In this document: one piece after another, positions 35,316 through 47,263 of the stretch
Position numbering within the stretch: position 1 is the first letter of the stretch
Layout: each line of letters opens with the position of its first letter
NCBI GenBank assembly: GCA_000611775.1
Contig: KK106981.1
Span: forward strand, 1,731,507 to 1,795,506
DNA from: Umbilicaria muhlenbergii
Taxonomy: Eukaryota > Ascomycota > Lecanoromycetes > Umbilicariales > Umbilicariaceae
Length of the DNA stretch: 64,000 bases
Reading direction: 5' to 3'
The notes under the pieces: generated by a model
The model's input: only the letters and a program-made list of their open reading frames with translations
Database searches by the model: none
What the model was told of the DNA's origin: nothing
Program-made: the position numbers and the translations under genes

Positions 35316-36375
35316 AGTGCTGGGCTGCGGGCGGAATGATAACTCTGTGCTTGATCGGTGGACTGCGGATGCGGCGGATGGAGTGGGAAGGCTGTGTGGA
35401 ATAAGGTAGTCAAAGCTGCCTGCTAATGGTGCTCCAGGATTCCGCATAGCTTCCTAGAAGGTATTTTTCGGTCACATTACCATTGTCGAGAACTTGGCTT
35501 GCTGGTCAAGCAACAGGAGCTGGCAACCCAGAGCTATGGCGAACCGGAGCGATAGACTTACTTTCAGTGGGTTATTTTCATCGTCGCCCGCCTTTCATGA
35601 TAGAAGAGCTCCCGGTCTAGCTATGCTGTCCAATTAAATAAAATTTATTATAACTCTGGCATTAATTGGTGTACTGCTACAAAGTGCACTGGTGACCTGT
35701 GATATCGATTTAGTCTTGATGGTGCTTAGTGGTGGTCATCAAAGCCAAGCTTTGATCCGCGAGCTCCCAGCGGCGGGTCCGAGCCCTAATGGCTTTTGAC
35801 AGCGCTGATGGTTAGGTATGGGTGCGGGGGGGCCTTCGGAGGTTGAAGGCAGCTGTTACAGTACTAAGCTTTTTGTGATGGGAAAGTATAATATATGCTC
35901 CGGAGGGGCCCCAGGTATAGCGCTGGGGTAGCGTTGGGGTATTTCTTACTTTAGAGATAGTGGGAGGTGATGGAAAGCGGTTTGATGCGCATAAGATACC
36001 TTGGCTACGCCCGCAAGCCCCGGAGACCCATGTCTTGAGGTAGATTTTGCCTTTAATAGTTGTATGTATTATATGATAAGAGGTCTGGGGCAGCCTCCGG
36101 TGTCCAGGAGCGAGGACTATGCTGGATTGGGGGGGAAATCGGTCAATTTTGTAATATCTCTAGCTTTTTGCTCTGGTGGTCAGTTGCGGAATTATGAAGT
36201 TTAAGGCGTACTATAAGAACCTGGAGGCCTCCTGAGTATGCTGTAGTTCCCCAAGCACCTCCTTGTATCTTCAGCAATCATAGTACTACTATAACTTGTA
36301 ACTACATACTGAAGCCCCCCCCGTATACACATAACTTCCTCGCAACAACTACACCCAAACACCTCATCCACCACC
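35316..36375. other. Intergenic region with tandem stem-loops
   Basis: About 1.06 kb without a supported gene. Three adjacent short hairpins with a B-box-like string lie at about 35738-35795 (see findings). The rest shows nothing clear. Confidence 0.45.
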
Positions 36376-37323
36376 ATGAAGACCGCCAGCACTCTCGTCG
36401 CTGTCTGCATCGCCTTGGTTGCCGGCGTGTCTGCCGCACCAGTGGAGAACGCTGCCGCAGCCGTGGAGAACACTGGACCCAAAGATCTCTCTCACCCTCA
36501 CTGGAAGAAGCCCATCCCGACATGGAGTCACCGCGCCACCCGTACTCTCGAGGTGAGGTCCCCCAAGATCGTCGGCCCATCTGCTACGGCCGGTCCGCCG
36601 GGTCCCAGCTTCCCCGGCGACGGTGAACTCCACTGGGGAGCCGGCTACACCATCAGCGTCCTCACGGAAGCTAATACGTGGTACGGCCGCAACACGGTCA
36701 GCGCAACCCCCCGCCCGACCATATTGGCTTGCGATGGGCGCAGGCACCCGGATACTTACTCGTACGACAAGTGCGTCTCGGAGCTCCAGGACTACCAGAA
36801 GAATGAGCGGAAGAAGAAGTGGGACGAGGAGATCAAGCACCAGAACGAGGAGGAAGCGAAGCAGAAGGCGGAGGTGGACAAGGTGGAGATGGATAAGGAG
36901 GCGGGGATCCAGGCGCAGGAGAAGAAGAAGGCGATGGATAAGCAGAAGCAGTGGGAGAAGGAGATGGAGAAGGCGGAGGCGGATAAGAAGAAGGCGGAGA
37001 TGGATAAGAAGAAGGAGGAGGCGAAAGAGAAGAAGAAGGAGAAGGCGAGGAAGAAGGAGGAGGAGGCCAAGGAGAAGGCGAAGAAGAAGGAAGAGGAGGA
37101 GGAGGATGCGAGAGAGGAGGCGGAGGAGCATAGGGAGAAGGTAGAGAAGGCGAGAAAGAAGGAGCAGGAGGAGGAGGAGAAGGCGAAGAAGGAGGAGGAG
37201 AAGGCGGAGAAGAAGGCCGAGGAGAAGGAGAAGGCGGAGAAGAAGGCCGAGGAGGAGAAGGCGAAGGCGGAGGCGGAGGCTAAGAAGAACGGCGAGAAGG
37301 GCGAGAGAGTCGGCGGACACTAG
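36376..37323 (+). CDS. Secreted protein with long Lys/Glu-rich helix
   Basis: I do not recognise a family. The intronless gene encodes 315 residues. The N-terminus is a textbook signal peptide (MKTASTLVAVCIALVAGVSA, likely cleavage before APVE). Residues of about 21-130 are of ordinary composition with two cysteines (LACDGRR and DKCVSEL), which could form one disulfide. From about residue 137 (KNERKKKWDEEIKHQ) to the end it is almost only Lys, Glu, Ala, Arg and Asp, for example EKAEADKKKAEMDKKKEEAK. Alternating acidic and basic runs are what single alpha-helix (ER/K) domains show, and hydrophobic heptads are rare. The tail ends GEKGERVGGH. It may be a wall- or matrix-associated secreted protein. 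The plus strand is strongly purine-rich over this part. Confidence 0.8.
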   Translation: MKTASTLVAVCIALVAGVSAAPVENAAAAVENTGPKDLSHPHWKKPIPTWSHRATRTLEVRSPKIVGPSATAGPPGPSFPGDGELHWGAGYTISVLTEANTWYGRNTVSATPRPTILACDGRRHPDTYSYDKCVSELQDYQKNERKKKWDEEIKHQNEEEAKQKAEVDKVEMDKEAGIQAQEKKKAMDKQKQWEKEMEKAEADKKKAEMDKKKEEAKEKKKEKARKKEEEAKEKAKKKEEEEEDAREEAEEHREKVEKARKKEQEEEEKAKKEEEKAEKKAEEKEKAEKKAEEEKAKAEAEAKKNGEKGERVGGH

Positions 37324-37848
37324 AGGGTGTTGCTGGAGGATGCCAGGTTTTGTACACTGCCGTAATGCTGTGAAAGGAAAGGCATTGAGACCATCGAGAA
37401 GTTTGCGCGTCGGGGACTGGTTTGAGTGCAGGTGTTGGAGTCTATCCTTTTTTGTGTATACGATACAACCTTTGTTTCCCTACATTACCGTAGTTAGTTT
37501 TAATATCATGATTAAACTCATCAACTTTGATCACGCTCGCCACGCTTCTGGACTCATTTGAGAAGTACAAGGAGGACTTGTATGAGGTCGGGAGAATGGC
37601 GTGAATGGCTTTGGAGAGGAAGTCAAGGAGATCCATTGAAGCTTTTCGGAACATCAACCGAACGCTAAACTAAGGTAACGATATGTCGGTTTGTAATATT
37701 GCCGGCTGCGGTGCGTCATTAGTGACCCCGAGAGAATTGTGCGCAACTTCAACACCCACATCAGATCTTTCAACGTCGATCACCTCGGTGCAAGCTCATG
37801 GTGCTCAGCAGACAAGAGAGCAGGTCAGGATCCATCTGATCGCCGAGC
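37324..37848. other. Intergenic region upstream of ABC transporter
   Basis: 525 bp between two genes in the same orientation. I see no supported gene; it probably contains the transporter promoter. Confidence 0.5.
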
Positions 37849-40800
37849 ATGGGAGCCACTGCCGCGAACCAAGCGGTTTTGTCGACCCCGCTGAGAGCCC
37901 ACGAGCTCCTCTTCTATTCGGATTACCTCACAGCAACAGCCAAGGGCGAAAAGACGCAACCGCTATGTGGTAACAACGAAGGATGGGGCCCTATAAGTCC
38001 CTTTCGGTACGACTTCACGCCATGTTTTCTCGACGTCTGGATAAGTTCGGTGGCCGTGTTTGGAATAGTAATGGGCGCTGCTGCAATATGGTATTTGCTG
38101 AAGAGAAGGACTCCCTCGCCAGTGGATAAGAATTGGCACTTCTACACGAAGCTCTCAGTCATTCTTGCACTTATCATTACAACCGCGCTACAAGCCTCTC
38201 TCCAGATCGTGGCATTCCCAGGCGTGTGGTTTGGCGATTTCCGATTCTGGACCACCATCATCACCCTATGTTCTCTCTGGATCATAGGCGCTGTACAGTA
38301 TTTCGAACACTGGCGAAGTCGACAGCCTAATGGGGTAGTTCTCTTCTACTGGCTTTTCTTACTCATTGCCTTCGGAGTCAAGTTGAGGTCTCTAATAGCA
38401 CAGAATATCTACGCCACCCGTCTACCATACTTTGTCACCTTCTGTGTGAGCTTCGCTCTCGCTATTCTGGAGTTTTCCCTAGAATACCTTGTGCCAAAGA
38501 AGAAATCCGCTTACGAGGCTCTCGGCGACGAGGACGAGTGTCCCATTGAATATGCAGATGTCTTCAGTATCCTCACTTTCTCCTGGATGACACCCATGAT
38601 GAAATACGGCTACAAAGAATTTCTGGTGCAAGACGATCTGTGGAATTTGAGGAAAAGAGATACAACACGCACAACCGGCAAAGCACTAGAGGATGCTTGG
38701 GCAACGGAGTTGGATAAGAAGAATCCCTCTTTATGGCTAGCCATGTTCCGCGCATTTGGTGGGCCATACTTTTGGGGTACAGTCATCAAGACAGTGAGCG
38801 ACGTCTTGGCCTTTGTACAGCCACAGTTACTGCGGCTGCTTATCTCCTTTGTGGATTCGTATCGAGGAGACAATCCTCAACCAGTTATCAGGGGCGCTGC
38901 CATTGCCTTGGCCATGTTCGCCGTGTCCGTCTCTCAGACAGTGTGTCTACATCAGTACTTCCAACGTGCATTTGAGACAGGCATGCGGGTCAAGTCATCC
39001 TTAACGGCCATGATATATGCCAAGGCGATGAGGCTATCAAACGAAGGACGAGCTGCAAAATCGACGGGTGATATTGTGAACTACATGGCTGTGGACACAC
39101 AACGTCTCCAAGATCTTACGCAGTATGGCCAGCAGCTCTGGTCAGCGCCATTTCAAATCCTCTTATGTATGCTTTCGTTATATCAACTTGTGGGTATCAG
39201 CATGTTGGCAGGTGTGGCCGCGATGATCCTCATGATTCCGATCAATGGGCTCATCGCGAGGATCATGAAAACATTGCAGAAGGAACAGATGAAGAACAAA
39301 GATTCGAGGACTCGGCTTATGACAGAGATTCTCAACAACATGAAGAGTATCAAGGTCTATGCCTGGACTACCGCCTTCATGAACAAACTCAACTACGTAC
39401 GCAATGAACAAGAACTAAAAACCCTCCGCAAAATCGGCGCTGCGTCGTCGTTTGCCAACTTCACGTGGTCGACAACGCCTTTCCTTGTATCATGTGCAAC
39501 CTTCACCGTGTTCGTTTTGACCAAGGATCAACCTCTGACTACGGAAATTGTCTTTCCCGCCTTGACGCTATTCAATCTCTTGACATTCCCGCTGGCGATT
39601 TTACCCATGGTCATCACATCTATTATTGAGGCCACTGTTGCCGTGGGCCGCTTGACCAGCTATTTCACTGCCGAGGAACTCCAACCCGCTGCCGTGTCTA
39701 GAAAGGAAGCTGCAGCGCAGCAAGGCGATGAGTCTATTCGCATTCATGACGCAACTTTCACTTGGGACCGTAAGGGCAGTCGTAACTGCCTCGAAAGCAT
39801 CAACTTTGTGGCGCACAAAGGTGAACTAAGCTGCATTGTCGGGCGAGTCGGGTCAGGCAAATCATCGTTCCTTCAGGCTATACTGGGCGACCTCTGGAAA
39901 ATAAATGGCGAAGTCGTGGTCCATGGCGCCACCGCTTATGTTGCTCAGCAACCCTGGGTCATGAACGCTAGTGTAAAGGACAATGTTGTCTTTGGTCATC
40001 GGTGGGACCCTCATTTTTATGAGCGCACGGTACAAGCCTGTGCTCTCGTGGACGACTTCAAGACTCTTCCAGACGGAGATCAGACGGAGGTTGGTGAGAG
40101 AGGTATCTCCCTTTCCGGAGGGCAGAAGGCTCGCCTCACCCTGGCTAGAGCTGTGTATGCTCGCTCTGATGTTTACTTACTGGACGACGTCCTCTCTGCC
40201 GTCGATCAGCACGTTGGTCGGCACTTGATAGACAATGTTTTGGGACCGACGGGTCTCTTGGCTGGGAAGACACGGGTCTTAGCGACAAACTCTATTCCTG
40301 TGTTGATGGAGGCAGATTTCGTAGCCCTACTGCGAGATGGGCGGATCATCGAAAAGGGGACTTACGAGCAATTGATGGCAATGAAAGGTGAGGTTGCGAA
40401 CCTTATCAGGACAGCCAACAACGAGGAGGAACAGTCGTCATCTTCACTCAGCGAAGAAGATAGCAAAGAAACGAGCACTACCAGCAGCGACGAGTCGGCA
40501 ACTGTGTTTGGAACCGGTCCTGACTCGCCTGAGGACGATGAGGCAGAAGCCGATGAGGCACAGGAAGGTGTAGGTCAATTGGCGCCCATCCGACCCGGTG
40601 GCGGCGCCAACGGTCGTCAAAAAAGTACAGCAAGTCTACGACGCGCCAGCACAGCATCATTTAAAGGCCCTCGGGGCAAATTGACAGATGAGGAAGGTAC
40701 CGCCATCAAGTCCCAGCAGACGAAAGAATTCTCCGAGCAAGGTAAGGTCAAATGGAATGTGTACGGAGAATATGCCAAGGCCAGCAATCTCGTGGCCGTT

Positions 40801-42951
40801 ACTATCTACATGATCACAACTCTTGGCGCACAGACTGCGCAGGTAGGGGGTAGCCTTTGGTTGAAGCGGTGGTCCGAAACCAACCAAGAGTACGGTGGAA
40901 ATCCCAACGTTGGCAAATATATCGGCGTCTACTTTGCCTTCGGAATAGGCGGTGCAGCCTTGGTGGTGGTACAGACGCTTATTCTGTGGATATTCTGTTC
41001 CATCGAGGTACGTTGCTTGCCGGCATATCGGGGAGACGGGACAGCGCGCTAATGAGTGGTTGCCGTGTTTGCCTTGCAGGCCTCCCGCAAGCTACATGAA
41101 CGAATGGCCTTTGCCATCTTCAGATCTCCGATGAGTTTCTTTGAGACTACACCAGCGGGGCGTATACTGAACCGCTTTTCCAGGTTAGTCCAGTCAAATG
41201 CGTGATATTGGGTGTGGGATCCACAATGCAGCCAAGCACTGCAACAGACCCCTATGAGATTTTCCTGCTTCTACATCACTTGCCGCACTAACACGAGGCT
41301 GTTAGTGACATTTACCGGGTCGACGAGGTTCTGGCACGAACGTTCAATATGGTATGTTGTCAAATTGCCTGCATCACGGCAAATGATATGCTTATTTTAT
41401 TGTCAAGCTCTTCGTAAACAGTGCACGTGCGCTGTACACTCTGGCGCTCATTAGCGTTTCCACCCCCGCGTTCATAGTGTTGATCTTGCCACTTGGAGCG
41501 GTGTACCTGTATATTCAAAGGTACTACCTTCGGACTTCACGGGAACTTAAAAGGTTGGACAGTATCAGCAGAAGCCCCATCTACGCGCATTTCCAGGAAT
41601 CGCTTGGGGGCATTACTACCATCCGCGCGTATCGTCAACAGAAACGCTTTTCTCTTGAGAATGAGTGGCGAGTCGATGCCAATCTCCGGGCATATTTCCC
41701 TTCTATCAATGCAAATAGATGGCTTGCGGTCAGACTGGAGTTCATCGGATCATTCATCATACTGGCGGCTGCGTCATTTGCCATCATTTCCGTTTCCACA
41801 GGTAGTGGCTTGTCCGCTGGCATGGTGGGTTTAGCTATGTCATACGCTCTGCAAATAACGCAAAGCTTGAACTGGATCGTTCGTCAGACCGTTGAGGTTG
41901 AGACGAACATTGTCTCAGTTGAGCGTGTCTTGGAATATGCCAGGTTGCCTAGTGAAGCCCCTGAGATCATCTCCAAACACAGACCCAATGTTAGTTGGCC
42001 TTCTCAAGGGGCGGTTGAATTCATCAACTACAGTACCAGATACCGACCTGGCCTAAACTTAGTACTGAAAAACATCAATCTCAAGATCAAACCTCATGAG
42101 AAGATTGGCGTGGTGGGTCGCACAGGTGCTGGCAAGAGTTCCTTGACCTTGGCTTTGTTCAGAATCATCGAGCCCACGACGGGAAACATCTCCATCGATT
42201 CTCTCGATACCACAACCATTGGTCTGTGGGACCTACGGCGTAGACTCGCCATCATTCCCCAGGACGCCGCCTTGTTCGAGGGCACGATACGAGACAACCT
42301 TGACCCGGGACATGTTCACGATGACACAGAACTATGGAGTGTGTTAGGTATGTCTTTGCAGCAATTTCCACACATATATACACCTGCTGACCACGCAACC
42401 TCGTAGAACACGCGCGACTAAAGGATCATGTCTCGAGCATGCCCGGCCAATTGGAAGCTCAAATACATGAAGGAGGTGAGCGCTTTTCGAGAACGCTCTT
42501 CCTTCTCGAAGTCCGGAGATCTAATGTCTTGGCATCACAGGGTCGAATCTTAGTCAGGGGCAGCGACAACTTGTCTCGTTGGCTCGAGCACTACTGACCC
42601 CATCGAACATATTGGTCCTGGACGAAGCAACGGTATGGTCCACAACCTTGATGTGACGGATTTGCCGCATCTGGTATACTGACTTAGATCTTACCGGCAT
42701 AGGCTGCTGTTGACGTCGAGACTGATGCGATGCTTCAAACTACGCTGCGGAGCAATGTCTTCAAAGATCGGACTATTATAACGATTGCGCACCGAATAAA
42801 CACAATCTTGGATTCGGACCGGATCGTAGTTCTCGATCACGGCAGCGTCGCCGAGTTTGACACTCCAGCCGAGTTGGTCCGCCAGAAGGGGCTTTTTTAC
42901 AAACTTGTCAAAGAGGCGGGCCTGCTCGATATTGTAGGTGTGGAGCCCTAA
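37849..42951 (+). CDS. ABCC-type (MRP/YCF1-like) ABC transporter
   Basis: This is a full-length ABC-C transporter, the group that pumps glutathione conjugates, metals or bile-acid-like anions, in fungi usually into the vacuole. ATG 37849 ([12 protein letters not shown]) precedes an extra N-terminal TMD0 with about five helices, a linker ([18 protein letters not shown]) and TMD1 ([13 protein letters not shown]). NBD1 has Walker [10 protein letters not shown], signature [14 protein letters not shown] and Walker [13 protein letters not shown]. After a Ser/acidic R-like linker comes TMD2. NBD2 has Walker [10 protein letters not shown], signature [14 protein letters not shown] and Walker [13 protein letters not shown]. 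Exon 1 ends at 41007 and exon 2 begins at 41080; about five further short introns follow to the end [17 protein letters not shown]1 has Asp after Walker B where the second catalytic Glu would be, as usual in MRPs. The substrate is unknown. Confidence 0.93.
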
Positions 42952-45113
42952 CTTTAAAGCGCCTGTACGCAAACGGAATCTGGGAAATGTCGCGCATGGG
43001 TGGCGAAAGCGGCGCATTGTTTGGCTGGAACAGCACCAACGGGCAAGGGTCAGGAGGCTTGGCTTTGGCCGGAATTTCCCTTGGGCATTGGGATATCTGC
43101 ATTTGGTCCATTAGAGTGGAGGTAGAGCCACGCGGTGCAAGGGACACCAAGAACATGTACCTATTTCCCGCAGATGTGCAGCTCGTTGCATAACCGAAGT
43201 GTCGCTGACCCGGTTTGAACACCCTTACAGATCTTGTCATGCAGTGCCCGCAGCGCGATTTAAATCTGCTACCGCCCTCGGTGCGTCGACATTCTTCCTT
43301 ACTGCGCTTTGCCTACCTTAGAGGCTGCTACACGGGCCCTAGGTGTCGAGATCTCCACCCACTTGACTCGGTATCTTACGGATCGGCCCTTCTGTCAAAC
43401 AGCCAACCGCGCGTAGATTAATGCACGCTGACAGCTAGTAGTTCACGTATCGACCGTTTGTTTTACCTCTTCAGGCCGGCCACTGCTGGGTTGCTCCAAG
43501 TCCGACTCATGGATTTGTTCTGTTTGTGCAGCTAAGCATTGTAACGGGTGATCCGTGCATCAAGATCTGTCCGGGGAAGCAATCTTATACTGCCACTTGA
43601 TTGCTGGCATCACGATACTTTCACCATAAAAGCGCTTGATTGTGGGCTCTCCGGCTTTCATAGTCTGGATATGACGATTGAATTGCTTAGCTCTGCATTC
43701 TCGCCTTCATACACCAAGACACCAAGACCCATGTTCCTCGAAGTCGATAACTTAGGTTCGCTATCCTGATGGACGGGCACGAGACTGAGGCTAAGATTGA
43801 CGTTGATTCAAACGCGGGGATAATCTGATCAGATTGATGAGTATTCGCGCGTGCTTATTGGCTACGCCTGACTGCTGGGTGGACCCTTGACGACAGACCG
43901 CCTCGATCCTGCCTCGATCCAGATTTGCCCTTCATCTCCTTCATCCAAACCTTCATCCAAACCCACGTGTAAATAATGCTGCCGGTCTCAGATATTGTGG
44001 TGACAATGTACTGTATCTCCCCGCCATGGATGTATGATGTGCAGCTGCATCAAACTTCGGTGTGACGGCGGACTCGAGAGGGCCCAGAGCCTCCACCACA
44101 TCGGACTGTTTGCAGGTCATCCTAGCCCTATCACTCGCTCTTCATCCAATCGTCATGGTTTCTGCAACTCTTGTACAACTCTCAGCTCAAATGGTCTCCG
44201 AGCACCACGGGAGCTATTTCCACGACCCCGGATCCTTTCGCATGGTCAATTAGCTGCCGCTTTCTCCGCGAGCCTTTTTTCATGCTCTCCTGATTTATGC
44301 TTGGACGCGGTCGCTCCTGTAGGGAGAGGCCTGCTGCGTTTTATTATTCACGCCCACGATGTACCACCCACCATCCCTGGAACTCAAAGCTTTCAAAGTC
44401 ACACAACGCGGATGGCGTTGAAGTGCACTGCAGATCCGAAGTCCATATGATCCGCTCCACCTGCTATCCCTTTGCTTTCACCGCACAACCAATGAGCTCC
44501 TTCGTGTAACTCACTCTGCTTCGTCGCCATCCTCCGCACATCTTCGGGAACCAGAGCCTTGCAAAGTCTTCGTGTTCCCCCACAATAGCGTACTTGTTAC
44601 TTGAATCCACGGCAGCATTCAAGTATCAGCTGCCATCTGACGATAAGGCAAATACAGCTTCTGACAGACCATCTACGTCATTAGTCAGTATTGCTTTTTT
44701 TTTAGTACTCTTCCTCACTGTTATTTTACTTCGTCCTACGGGTACCTGATCTTGTCTGCAATTTTCCGGACCGCGGTATCAGCCTCTTTGTCTTCTCGAG
44801 TCTGTATTCAGCTTTGAAGCTCGGCACCCATATGTCTTGTGTTTTGTGGTGGACGTAGCGTCGTCTTTATTAGCACATATGCGAACATACCGCCTCGAGA
44901 TGATCTTTCCAGCAGCTAGATACAGCTTTCCAAGCTTTCTCAATGGGTATGGCTGACAGACTTCTCGCATTTTACCTTGAAGACAAAGTCCATGTCTCGG
45001 CATTTTCGAAAGTGAATTCACTAGCCATCGAGCTGAGCGGCATGAGGTCGCACATATAGCCTCACCGAACCGAATTCTGTCAGCACGTATCCGGGATTTC
45101 TCGTGGCTACAAC
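42952..45113. other. Largest gene-free interval (2.2 kb)
   Basis: I find no coding frame with a recognisable product on either strand and no RNA gene. Short repeats of CTTCATCCAAAC occur near 43940-43965, followed by a CACGTG. It may hold a long promoter or 5' UTR of the next gene, or untranslated RNA that I cannot see. Confidence 0.4.
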
Positions 45114-47263
45114 ATGGTCAAGAAGCCTTTGATCAGGAAGGTGGTGAGGGATACTGACTCTCGTTTCGGGGGTCCACGGGTTGTTTCAAGGCCTGAATCA
45201 GAGGGTTATACGGATCGCATGAACCACAAGACCCGGAGACAGGAAAATCGGTGCCGAAAGTCTCCAGTAGGTCTCTACTATTAGTTTATTGGGCTCAAGA
45301 GCAAGCTCTTACTAAAAATTTCAAAATTGTCTCCCAGACACCGGTAGCATCGTACAGCCATCAGTATCAAATATGGGCTATGATTTGCCTCGACGAGCGC
45401 ATGCACGTCCATATCGAATCCTCACCCGATCTCAAGCAGCACCTACGGGAGTTGTTTCCACCTAGGTTACGGAAAAGATTTCTACGATATGCGAACATGG
45501 GAGAGCCCGTAGTTCATGCTTCCACGAGAGGTGGGTTACGAGTGTGGCGGTCCAATTTCCAAACCGCACTATACTAATTGGTATTTGATGGTCTGTAGAC
45601 ACTCGCAATCACCAACTGGACCCTGGTCCGGAATCCAGTGTGCCTCTTGACCGGCGAGCGAGCGACACATCTCGGTCACGTCGCAAAAGAGGGAGAGAAG
45701 AATCTTCAGTCGGCTCGAGGACGGATTCGTACTCAGAAGGTCAAGCTGACAAAGAATCGGGCGAAGTGCAAGAAACAGGCTTTAAATATGAGTCTATTGA
45801 GATTGGAGATACCCAAGCGATAGAGACATTCTACCTAGACAGGTTTCGATGGATCCAGCAGCTTATGTGTAAACCTATAGCCGTGAATTGGATCAAGTAC
45901 ATCGAGCCGCGTAAATTGTCCAAATACCCATATAACGGCCATAAGAGGCAACGAGGGGACAGAGGCCGCACGGATCAAGCCGAGCAACGTCAAGAACGAG
46001 TAGAGGTTCAGGAAACAGGCGAGCCAGATGGTGAACTCACCAAACCTCCTTGGTGGCCGCCGCAAGGTTGTCACTACATGACACCTACTCACCAAAAGAA
46101 AGAGTGTAAGTTTTGGAGGCATTTTCGCTAAGTGTAGATACCAGCTGATGGAGCTTTCAGCACGGCTGGTCCTTCTTGTCCATCTTTTGCGCAACGTGCA
46201 CCGCTTCAAGAAGGGCATCACGTCACGTGAACTCAAAGCAGTTACGGATAAGCTCCCGTTGAACGAAAAACAAAAAAGGTGGCTCAATGAGATCTACGAT
46301 TTAAGGAGGCACGAAGAGCGTTTTCTGAATGAGGAATATGGTGAGATTAACCCTTCAGTCTGAGCGTGTACAGACTGACATTCTCTAGATACGGACGTGC
46401 GGGTTTCGGTTAGGGTTGGGGTTGAGAAGTTGTGCAAAAAGAGAAGACCATCGAGAAAGGAGAAGACGATTTCTCCCACAAGGAAACGAGGTCGGGCACC
46501 ACCATGCCGCGATAATGTCGTCATGAGCCGCACTCCGAGTCCGAGCTCACAGGGGCGCTCCGAACCCATTTCTCCTGTCGACAATACCGAAATCGAGGAG
46601 CAACATGAGGATCGATTCTCTGAGGCAGACTTCCTTGATGCTCAGGCGAACAACGCAGTGGCTAGGCGCAGCAGCGACCTGACAAATCCCCTTCAAGAGA
46701 TGTCGCTATCTCAGTATGCGCCAGGGTCTACTACCGATAATGCTGGGCAACGAACCCAAGACGAAGCCCAGGCCACTTCATGCCGTATGTACACGGAGAC
46801 GGAAATGGCCATCGAAGCCCAAAATCTTGGATCAATTTCGAGACGGCCGTCCTTTGAATATGCAATGCCCAAACATACGCAGACCAGCGACAGAACGCAG
46901 ATGGACCAAACACATTTTGCGCCGCAACCGCCCGCGATATTTTATGATAACTTGGCCCCGCCATCTGCCAGCCAAGACTACTGGAATCAATCCCAGTGGA
47001 ACCAGTTGTCGCCGCAGACCATCGTACAAAATCCTTTCCAGCTCTCACCGACCATCAGTGGTGATACGCGCATGCCAGGTTTCCAACCGCAGCAGCTACG
47101 CCATGCTCCACCGCCAAATCCAGCGGCATCACGAAACGTTTCTTACCCCATCGAGGCATATGATTCGACTAGCAGCTTCCCTACCACTTCCTTCGGTCAG
47201 GGCCCCCATGAGCTTCCGATTTACGGCTACCAAATGGGCGAAAACCATTTCGATTTGAGATAA
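45114..47263 (+). CDS. DUF2841 / YDR124W-like helical-bundle protein
   Basis: This protein has no known biochemical role. It resembles the fungal DUF2841 family (PF11001), named after yeast YDR124W and the A. fumigatus hrmA-associated cluster protein. Exon 1 from ATG 45114 (MVKKPLIRKVVRDTDSRFGG) is basic. After introns come YSHQYQIWAMICLDERMHV and a charged linker. The conserved core follows: ETFYLDRFRWIQQLMCKPIA, EPRKLSKYPYNG and PPWWPP (about 46047-46064) with CHYMTPTHQKKE. The next exon is helical: LSARLVLLVHLLRNVHRFKKGITSRELK. The final exon is Ser/Gln/Pro-rich low complexity ending GENHFDLR. Basic segments (KKRRPSRKEK) suggest nuclear location (inference). Exon borders are approximate. 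The family call rests on the W/P-rich core. Confidence 0.65.

Noticed and set aside
36364-37320. 318-residue leucine-rich minus-strand open frame
   Set aside because: It is the mirror of GAG/AAG-rich codons in the secreted protein gene; the plus-strand frame has an ATG, a signal peptide and ordinary fungal context.
42952-45113. Possible hidden gene in the 2.2-kb gap
   Set aside because: Only short open frames with no recognisable motifs, no convincing splice chain and no RNA features were found.
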